From positions 32,766-96,765 of the forward strand of contig JAFXNA010000007.1 of assembly GCA_017529865.1 (NCBI GenBank): a DNA stretch of 64,000 bases, given 5' to 3'. Below are positions 1 through 5,395 of this stretch, piece after piece (the first letter of the stretch is position 1; every line of letters starts with the position of its first letter). Made by a program: the position numbers and the translations under genes. Source of the stretch: Bacteroidaceae bacterium (GTDB lineage Bacteria > Bacteroidota > Bacteroidia > Bacteroidales > Bacteroidaceae). Under the pieces are notes generated by a model that worked only from the letters and a program-made list of their open reading frames with translations, ran no database searches and had not been told where the DNA came from.

Positions 1-223
1 TAACCTATTAAGCTATTAACCTACTAAGCTATTAAGCTATTAACCTATTAACCCACTAACCTATTAACCCACTAACCTATTAAACAACTAAGCTATTAAG
101 CTATTAAGCTATTAACCTACTAAGCTATTAAGCTATTAAGCTATTAACCTACTAAGCTATTAACCTACTAAGCTATTAAGCTATTAACCTACTAAGCTAT
201 TAAGCTATTAAGCTATTAAGCTA
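1..223. repeat. 8-bp tandem repeat array
   Basis: About 27 consecutive copies of an 8-bp unit run from the window edge, mainly CTATTAAG, CTATTAAC and CTACTAAG with a few CCACTAAC. The array ends sharply at CTAAATCTC. It holds stop codons in every frame, so it is noncoding. The array probably continues left of the window. The unit length fits slippage or recombination-driven copy-number change; a function is not visible. Confidence 0.95.
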
Positions 224-404
224 AATCTCTGATTTCACGCTGCAAAGTTACGAAAAACGACACACCCCACCGCCACCTCGTGCAAATTCCTGCACACCTC
301 CCACCCCTTTCGTTCCCTCTGTCGCACAAAAACACGCACACTCGCACACCGAAGGTGCAATAAGAACGTTTGCTGAAGGTAAGTGCTAAACACAAAAAAA
401 ACTC

Positions 405-436
405 ATGTTACCATGTTACCATGTTACCATGTTACC
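405..436. repeat. Four tandem copies of ATGTTACC
   Basis: Perfect 8-bp direct repeat, four copies, in the noncoding leader region about 70 bp upstream of the toxin-antitoxin promoter. It is a second 8-bp-unit microsatellite close to the large array at the window edge, with a different unit. Confidence 0.95.
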
Positions 437-504
437 AAAAATGCGGTTGAGATAAACAAATTCCTAACTTCAAGGTGCAAATTGACGAAAAACCTCTTGA
501 ATAC

Positions 505-536
505 TTGTCGGAATAAATAAAAATAGTTATCTTTGC
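505..536 (+). promoter_or_regulatory. Promoter of the toxin-antitoxin operon
   Basis: The -33 element is TTG at 505-507 and the -7 element is TATCTTTGC at 528-536, separated by 20 nt. This fits the Bacteroidetes primary-sigma consensus. The antitoxin start codon lies 18 nt downstream of the -7 box. Confidence 0.75.
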
Positions 537-554
537 AATCAAAAATATCGGAAT

Positions 555-758
555 ATGACAGAGATGTATAGGAAATACAGACTGACTTCCATGGAGGAGC
601 CTAGTGACGAGATGCTTCAGGCGTTAATGGAAGATGTGGCAAAGGCAGCAAGGGAGTCGAGTGCTAAAGCAGAGGCCGAAAAACATAGACGGCTTGCTGA
701 GGTTGCAAGCATTATTGCTGCCAGGCGTTTAAAACGTAAAGCTGTAAACAATGATTAA
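555..758 (+). CDS. Putative antitoxin of zeta-type toxin
   Basis: A 67-residue, strongly charged, Ala/Glu/Lys/Arg-rich protein that should be almost wholly alpha-helical (residues 20-60 look coiled-coil-like, with KAEAEKHRRLAE). Its stop overlaps the start of the downstream P-loop kinase by 8 nt, the usual translational coupling of toxin-antitoxin pairs. The antitoxin role is inferred from size, position before the toxin and coupling; I do not recognise a named domain. A short helical protein in this position could neutralise the kinase by binding its ATP site, as epsilon does for zeta. A Bacteroidetes promoter lies just upstream. Confidence 0.65.
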   Translation: MTEMYRKYRLTSMEEPSDEMLQALMEDVAKAARESSAKAEAEKHRRLAEVASIIAARRLKRKAVNND

Positions 759-1344
759 GAGAAAGCCTACTCTTTGTGTTGTGGCTGGTCCAAATGGTTC
801 AGGAAAGACCACTACAACTATTCAACTGCTCAATGACGAATGGGCTGTTGATAGTTTATATATCAATCCTGATAATATCGCACAGGAAACATTTGGCGAC
901 TGGAATTCACCCGAAGCGGTACTGAAAGCAGCAGAACGAGCAACTCAATTGCGTTATGAATGTTTAGAACAAGGTCGTGATTTTGTCTTTGAGACTGTAT
1001 TTTCTGCTCAAGAAAAACTTGAATTCTTGCATAAAGCCAAATCCGCAGGTTTTTTCATCCGTTTTTTTTATGTCTGCACATCCGATCCCGCAATAAATGT
1101 AGCACGTATTGCTCAACGATATATGAATGGTGGGCATGAAGTACCTATATCAAAGATTATCTCACGTTATTATAAGTCGCTTGTCAATGCAGAAGAAGCC
1201 ATTTCTTTTGTTGATCGTGCCTATTTGTATGACAATTCCATTGACAACCAACTTCCACGCCTTCTTTTTCGTACCAGCGATGGTAAGATATTCAAGCGTT
1301 ATACGGATGATATTCCCGAATGGGCAAGAACGTTCCTTGAGTGA
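751..1344 (+). CDS. Zeta-toxin-like P-loop kinase
   Basis: A 197-residue protein with a Walker A motif GPNGSGKT at residues 13-20, the DNIA segment at 41-44, FETVFS at 80-85, and a later basic region ending in GGHEVP...RYYKSL (about 128-144). This motif order is that of the zeta toxin/COG4185 family, which phosphorylates UDP-N-acetylglucosamine or related nucleotide sugars and so inhibits envelope synthesis. Length agrees with the chromosomal short forms. The substrate here is not deducible. It is the second gene of a two-gene operon with the 67-residue putative antitoxin. A DNA or RNA repair kinase of the same fold is the main alternative. Confidence 0.75.
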   Translation: MIKRKPTLCVVAGPNGSGKTTTTIQLLNDEWAVDSLYINPDNIAQETFGDWNSPEAVLKAAERATQLRYECLEQGRDFVFETVFSAQEKLEFLHKAKSAGFFIRFFYVCTSDPAINVARIAQRYMNGGHEVPISKIISRYYKSLVNAEEAISFVDRAYLYDNSIDNQLPRLLFRTSDGKIFKRYTDDIPEWARTFLE

Positions 1345-1366
1345 AAACAGAGCCATGCTTGCATGA

Positions 1367-1387
1367 GCTATAGCATTTTGCACGAAG
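1367..1387. repeat. Dispersed 21-bp repeat, copy 1
   Basis: Contains the 17-mer TAGCATTTTGCACGAAG preceded by GCTA. The same 17-mer occurs at 8329-8345 preceded by GCGC, and each copy lies just after a stop codon (22 bp here, 1 bp there). Confidence 0.7.
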
Positions 1388-1421
1388 CGAAATAGATAAT
1401 CAGTAGTTTTTCTTCGAATTA

Positions 1422-1454
1422 TTTGGAAATGACAAAAAAAAGTATTATCTTTGC
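1422..1454 (+). promoter_or_regulatory. Promoter of HU-like gene
   Basis: The -33 box TTTG is at 1422-1425 and the -7 box TATCTTTGC at 1446-1454, with a 20-nt spacer. This is an excellent match to the Bacteroidetes promoter consensus. The start codon follows 18 nt after the -7 box. Confidence 0.85.
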
Positions 1455-1472
1455 AAATAAAAAGAAACTACT

Positions 1473-2108
1473 ATGCCACGTAAGACAAATGGAATATTGT
1501 TCGAGCTGCAACCACGCCCCACGAAGGGTGAGGACGGCAAGCCGCTGCTCTATGCACAGCCAGTCATCAGCCGCAAATGGAATGTGAAGGACATCGATGA
1601 CTTCTGCACAAGGTACCGTCATACCAGTAAGGGTGAAATCGAGCGCTTCTTCAGTTTGATTGAGGAAGTCACTACGATGTGGCTCAGAGACGGATACCGT
1701 GTCGACACCCCTTTCGGCTCGTTTGCTCCCAAACTGAAGTTAGTGGGCGAACATACCGACCCAAGCAAGGTGACAGGGCGAGACATCCTATATGGTGGTG
1801 TGGAGTTCATCCCCTCGAAGCAGTTCGTGAAAGATGCTGACTGTAGCCGTGAGGGATTCCGTCGTAGGATTAGCAGCGTGGGTAACAGCCAGATGTATGA
1901 CTCCGCTGCGATGGAGGAAGCTTTGCGAAGATGTACGAGCAAAGGCTATACAACCATCAAGTCTTTTCAAATCTTCAGTGGGCTGAAACCCAAGTCAGCA
2001 AAAGCCTATCTGGATAGTCTCTGTGAAGGTCCAAACCCACGTATGTGGCGCTATCGTGAAGGTCGCACCTGGCACTATGCTTATTTGAAGAACAATCCCC
2101 CTGTATAA
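1473..2108 (+). CDS. HU-family DNA-binding protein (HU-HIG type)
   Basis: A 211-residue protein whose N-terminal about 125 residues match the HU/IHF-like family common in Bacteroidales: a helical part (DDFCTRYRHTSKGEIERFFS) followed by the beta-arm region DGYRVDTPFGSFAPKLKL. The C-terminal half (about 130-205) is an added domain that resembles a small winged-helix module (ALRRCTSKGYTTIKSFQIFSGL). It is much longer than classical HU (about 90 residues). It probably acts as a nucleoid-associated or architectural protein; DNA target unknown. It has its own strong promoter and is monocistronic. Confidence 0.75.
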   Translation: MPRKTNGILFELQPRPTKGEDGKPLLYAQPVISRKWNVKDIDDFCTRYRHTSKGEIERFFSLIEEVTTMWLRDGYRVDTPFGSFAPKLKLVGEHTDPSKVTGRDILYGGVEFIPSKQFVKDADCSREGFRRRISSVGNSQMYDSAAMEEALRRCTSKGYTTIKSFQIFSGLKPKSAKAYLDSLCEGPNPRMWRYREGRTWHYAYLKNNPPV

Positions 2109-2441
2109 AACTTGGTACGCAGCGTACGCTGCCCAATTCGTCGGCGCTCGCTGCCCATATCGGCAGCGGGCGCTGCTGATATCGTCGGCGGCCGCTGCCG
2201 AACGGAGAGAGCCGTGTTCTCTCCCGCTTCAACCTATGTTCTCTCCCGCTTTGAGGCAACTTCTCTCCCCGACACTTCCTACTATTTTACGTTTTCTCTA
2301 AAAAAACTTGATCTCTGACGCAATATTATTGGGCATTTGCGTGTATATATAAATAAAGGTTATGGGTTATGGGTTATAGGTTATTGAAGTCCTTAACTCT
2401 TAATTCTTAACCCAATAAAGGTCAAAGGAGATACTGATTGC
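2109..2441. repeat. Intergenic GC-rich palindromes and short tandem repeats
   Basis: No gene is supported. 2119-2132 is the perfect palindrome GCAGCGTACGCTGC. 2157-2182 is a 12-bp stem with a GG loop and one mismatch. A 20-bp imperfect direct repeat (TCGTCGGCGNNCGCTGCC core) occurs at about 2138-2156 and 2183-2201. Around 2213-2270 the string TTCTCTCCCG recurs three times, roughly every 22-24 bp. 2356-2386 carries a 7-bp microsatellite of the GGTTATG type. GC content is far above the flanks, and the palindromes could act as a transcript end for the HU gene or be REP-like elements. Confidence 0.7.
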
Positions 2442-3008
2442 ATGAACGATAGTCAGCAAACGATGATACAGAGGCTACGACGTCAAGAACGTAATGCCCA
2501 GGAACAGGCGCTAATGGAATATGGGAGCAAGGTGTTTGCCACCATTTCACGCGTTGTATCACGTCAGGAGGACGCAGAGGAAGTGTATCAGGATGTATTC
2601 GTGAAAGCGTTTAGACATATCGGCACCTTCGACGCGACAAAAGCATCGTTTCAAAGTTGGCTCTGTAAGATTGCCTACAATGAGTCGCTGAACTTCATCC
2701 GTGACCACAAGCAACCTGTTGTCTATATCGACGATAGCAATCTTCTGATGAAGGATGTGCAGGAGCTGGACCTCGACCATCTGTTTCAGCAACAGGACGA
2801 ACAGACGATACAAGCCGTTGAGCAAGCGCTTGCCCAACTGAATGCCAAGGAGCAATCGCTCGTCTATATGTATTACTTCGACGACCTTAGCCTGAAGGAA
2901 ATCGCCTATATCATGGACATGCAGCCTTCGACGGTCGGTTCCTCACTCCATCGCATCCGGCAGAAACTATACAGAATCATCATGGAGCAACGCTCCTCAA
3001 CCCTATAA
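2442..3008 (+). CDS. ECF-type RNA polymerase sigma factor
   Basis: A 188-residue protein with the two-domain layout of extracytoplasmic-function sigma factors. Region 2 is at about 23-92, with the DAEEVYQDVFVKAF segment at 44-57 (region 2.2-like). Region 4 is at about 125-178, with a helix-turn-helix DDLSLKEIAYIMDMQPSTVGSSLHRIRQKL. It would bind core polymerase and direct it to a stress or surface regulon. The next gene, 12 bp downstream, encodes a single-pass membrane protein of the kind that sequesters such sigmas. A 7-bp tandem repeat lies in its leader, so expression could be repeat-length dependent, which is speculation. Confidence 0.9.
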   Translation: MNDSQQTMIQRLRRQERNAQEQALMEYGSKVFATISRVVSRQEDAEEVYQDVFVKAFRHIGTFDATKASFQSWLCKIAYNESLNFIRDHKQPVVYIDDSNLLMKDVQELDLDHLFQQQDEQTIQAVEQALAQLNAKEQSLVYMYYFDDLSLKEIAYIMDMQPSTVGSSLHRIRQKLYRIIMEQRSSTL

Positions 3009-3020
3009 TTCCACAGTATC

Positions 3021-4034
3021 ATGAAAGAAGACATGGAATATCAACCACATCAAGACCAAGCGATACGTGAAGCCGTCAGCAGACAGGCACGTAAAAGGCC
3101 GTCAATGCCAGCCGACCTCAATCGACGAGTGTTGGCTAGGATGAATCAGCCATCACATACCCAGCGTCATAGGATTATCTGGATAGCTGCTGCATGTATA
3201 GCTGCCGCAGCAATTCTAATCTTGACAATATGGGAAGACCCTCTCCCCAATCCCTCCCCCTTCTCTCCCCCTGGGGGGAGTGCGAAGGGGGAGAAAATCG
3301 CCTTGTCCCCCCTCAGTCCCCCAAAGGGGGAAGAGGGGAGGGTGACTAATTCCCAAAAATCAGTTAACATTACTCAAACTTCCCCAAATGGAGATAGCAA
3401 TCTTTCATCGAATCATTTAACTGACGAGCCGACAACATCACCATCGCCTGTAAAGAAGCAGAAGGTAAAGTCGATGTCAGAAAAGCCTGTTGAGGAAGAC
3501 CTTCTTGGTCTCTCTCAAACTCCTCCAAAGGATGAAGATATAATCATTGTTGACAATACAATTGATGAGCAAAGCAATCTCTCCGCCCCTATAGAGGAAA
3601 TAGCTGAGTCACCATCCGACCCCCATGCTCTCACGCCCGAAAACATGGACCGCATGATAGCCCAGATGACTGCCTACTATCAAGTGGAGGGTCTGGAACT
3701 CAATTGCTCGAACAATGACGACCTCAGTAATGGCACGATGTATGTCTTGCCTGACGATGAGAATATCGACATCATAGCCCGCCTATATTCCACACTCTTG
3801 CATTTCGACACCTCTGCGCCCAACATCCAGCTAGATTGTTCGCCTGAGCAGTTCTTCTTCTGCATGGCAAGCGAAAAAGATGGTAAGACGACGGAAGACT
3901 GTTGGATTGCTGAACGACGTCGTGGACGAATCTATCTATATCGGACTCGCTCCACAGAAGATGAGCCATTCTCATCGGCTTGCTTCTTCGACTACGTGGC
4001 TAAACGAGATAGAAAATATAATAATTACAGCTAA
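3021..4034 (+). CDS. Membrane-anchored putative anti-sigma protein
   Basis: A 337-residue protein. Residues 1-50 are cytoplasmic and basic, one transmembrane helix spans about 52-70, and the rest should be periplasmic. This topology, plus position 12 bp after the ECF sigma gene, suggests an anti-sigma factor, although no ZAS-type zinc motif (HxxxCxxC) is visible, so the role is inference. Residues about 72-109 (Pro/Gly/Lys-rich, containing FSPPGGSAKGEK and LSPLSPPKGEEG) are encoded by an inserted palindromic DNA repeat of 111 bp, exactly 37 codons, which keeps the frame. The C-terminal domain (about 200-337) contains DUF-like sequence found in Prevotella hypotheticals. The repeat extends the periplasmic stalk next to the membrane. 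Confidence 0.6.
   Translation: MKEDMEYQPHQDQAIREAVSRQARKRPSMPADLNRRVLARMNQPSHTQRHRIIWIAAACIAAAAILILTIWEDPLPNPSPFSPPGGSAKGEKIALSPLSPPKGEEGRVTNSQKSVNITQTSPNGDSNLSSNHLTDEPTTSPSPVKKQKVKSMSEKPVEEDLLGLSQTPPKDEDIIIVDNTIDEQSNLSAPIEEIAESPSDPHALTPENMDRMIAQMTAYYQVEGLELNCSNNDDLSNGTMYVLPDDENIDIIARLYSTLLHFDTSAPNIQLDCSPEQFFFCMASEKDGKTTEDCWIAERRRGRIYLYRTRSTEDEPFSSACFFDYVAKRDRKYNNYS
3236..3346. repeat. In-frame palindromic repeat (MITE-like) inside coding gene
   Basis: A GC-rich repeat of 111 bp starts AGACCCTCTCCCC and ends with GGGGAGGGTGACT, whose reverse complement is similar to the start, so it has imperfect terminal inverted repeats. Its core (3263-3334) is nearly identical to 21232-21302 upstream of leuA. 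The start also resembles the ends of the DUF559 elements at 19160-19668 and 16656-17163. Length is a multiple of three with no stop in the host frame. Confidence 0.85.
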
Positions 4035-4048
4035 TCATACCTATCAAC

Positions 4049-5182
4049 ATGAAACGACGAATAAAGGTTATTGGTCATTGGTTATTGGTTATTGGATTTT
4101 CAGTCCTTCAATCCTTTAATCCTTCTGGCTTTCTTCATGCTCAGAGTACACTTGCAGACGCATGTGCTCATGGTACGCTTCGTACGAATCCTGACGAACT
4201 AGTTGAGGCCAACCCGAACGATACCACGGTAAATTGGGCAGAGGGGTTCAATATAGTAGATGACCCTACAGAAGTCTTTAACAACGAAAAAGACATGATA
4301 TCCAAATATTTCATCAAACGTGCATGGAAAATCGTTCGAGAGAAAAAGCAGACCGTATTGCATTGCTACTTTGTTGTTCCTTACGATGCCACGAAAGAAA
4401 TATGGTTGGGAGGCGATGAGGCATACATTGTTGATCCGAAAACAGGTACTCGCTACAAGGCTCGTGGAACAGATGACCCAAGAATGTGGGGCAAGACTTT
4501 CGGAATTAAGGCACCTGCCCATTCGGTTGTAGAATTCCGTGTCTATTTCCCTCCTCTGCCTAAGGATGTGAATGTAATAGAAATCTACGGTGTACAGAAG
4601 TGGGAATTCAGAGGAGTGAGGAAAATTTGGATAGGCAAGGAAGGCCGCGCCAATCTATACGACAAAAAGGTTCCAGAGTTTCATATTCCCCAATTGGTTG
4701 AAGCAGAGAAGCCGAACTATAATCCTGACGATATGGATACTTATGCAGTTTACAATAATATCCATCTGGTGCAACCTATGAAGGAAAAAACGATGGCTAT
4801 TTGGCTCACGCCCGAAGCCACCTATCTCGCTATTACTGCTGTGCAAAACTGGACTCGTGAGTACTTTAGTTTCCAAAAGTCGATTGTGTTAATCAGTGAG
4901 TCAATACCATCCAAGTCTTTCAAATTACGAAGGGTACTGGGACTACCAACCGACCGCCAGTTCTTTATCGAAGGAATCGTGGGTGACCATCAGGCATTTA
5001 TCATGGAATTCGAACCTTTGCCTCTTGATGTCACTTCCATCACATATTATGAACCCGAGGGTGAGCCGTTCAAAGCATGGCATGCCAATTGGGACGAAAC
5101 GTTGATTCCGAATCTAAATATTTCAGAATTGAGAGCTAATCAGAAACTCTTTAAATACTATAAACGTAAAATTAAGAAGTAA
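4049..5182 (+). CDS. Secreted protein of unknown function
   Basis: A 377-residue protein with an N-terminal signal peptide (MKRRIKVIGHWLLVIG then a hydrophobic run, cleavage probably after LHAQ at residue 32). I do not recognise the mature domain. It is rich in beta-type sequence and carries motifs such as HCYFVVPYDATKEIW and FRVYFPPLPKDVNVIEIYG. The gene follows the putative anti-sigma gene by 14 bp and is likely cotranscribed with the ECF sigma factor, so it may be a target or sensor partner of that system. The signal peptide is encoded by a 7-bp microsatellite (GGTTATT repeats at about 4065-4098), so slippage could shift the frame of the export signal. A perfect hairpin lies 6 bp after the stop. 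Confidence 0.7.
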   Translation: MKRRIKVIGHWLLVIGFSVLQSFNPSGFLHAQSTLADACAHGTLRTNPDELVEANPNDTTVNWAEGFNIVDDPTEVFNNEKDMISKYFIKRAWKIVREKKQTVLHCYFVVPYDATKEIWLGGDEAYIVDPKTGTRYKARGTDDPRMWGKTFGIKAPAHSVVEFRVYFPPLPKDVNVIEIYGVQKWEFRGVRKIWIGKEGRANLYDKKVPEFHIPQLVEAEKPNYNPDDMDTYAVYNNIHLVQPMKEKTMAIWLTPEATYLAITAVQNWTREYFSFQKSIVLISESIPSKSFKLRRVLGLPTDRQFFIEGIVGDHQAFIMEFEPLPLDVTSITYYEPEGEPFKAWHANWDETLIPNLNISELRANQKLFKYYKRKIKK

Positions 5183-5187
5183 AAAAA

Positions 5188-5207
5188 ACTGGTACGAAAG
5201 TACCAGT
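5188..5207 (+). terminator. Perfect hairpin with GAAA tetraloop after the sigma operon
   Basis: ACTGGTAC pairs with GTACCAGT around a GAAA tetraloop, 6 bp after the stop of the secreted-protein gene. A T-run follows only after about 12 nt, so it is not a textbook intrinsic terminator; it may protect the 3' end of the mRNA or act with the distal T-run. Confidence 0.55.
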
Positions 5208-5306
5208 ATTGTAGTAATTGTTTTTTGCTGTCACCCTCCTACACAGCGGTGCAGGAGGCACAGCTTTTAAAGCAAAAACGGCAACCAAACGTTTTTAAGT
5301 TAAAAG

Positions 5307-5336
5307 TTTGGTGGTATCACAAAAAAGTAATCTTTG
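5307..5336 (+). promoter_or_regulatory. Promoter of the MG2-type surface protein gene
   Basis: TTTG at 5307-5310 and AATCTTTG at 5329-5336 with an 18-nt spacer. The match is good but the first base of the -7 box is A instead of T. The start codon is 59 nt downstream. Confidence 0.6.
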
Positions 5337-5395
5337 CACTTGACATTCTATGTCTTTGTGCGTTATATAGATAGAAAGCCACAGGTAAAGTTTCT

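Larger units (their letters stand above)
224..554. other. Noncoding stretch upstream of the toxin-antitoxin pair
   Basis: No supportable gene. It contains a minus-strand match to the Bacteroidetes -7 box (TAACTTTGC on the minus strand, plus positions 242-250) that would read left out of the window, but without a convincing -33 box. It also contains four tandem copies of ATGTTACC (405-436) and the promoter of the toxin-antitoxin operon at its right end. Confidence 0.7.

Noticed and set aside
1..223. Tandem repeats as a CRISPR array
   Set aside because: Units are 8 bp and contiguous, with no spacers and no cas genes nearby.
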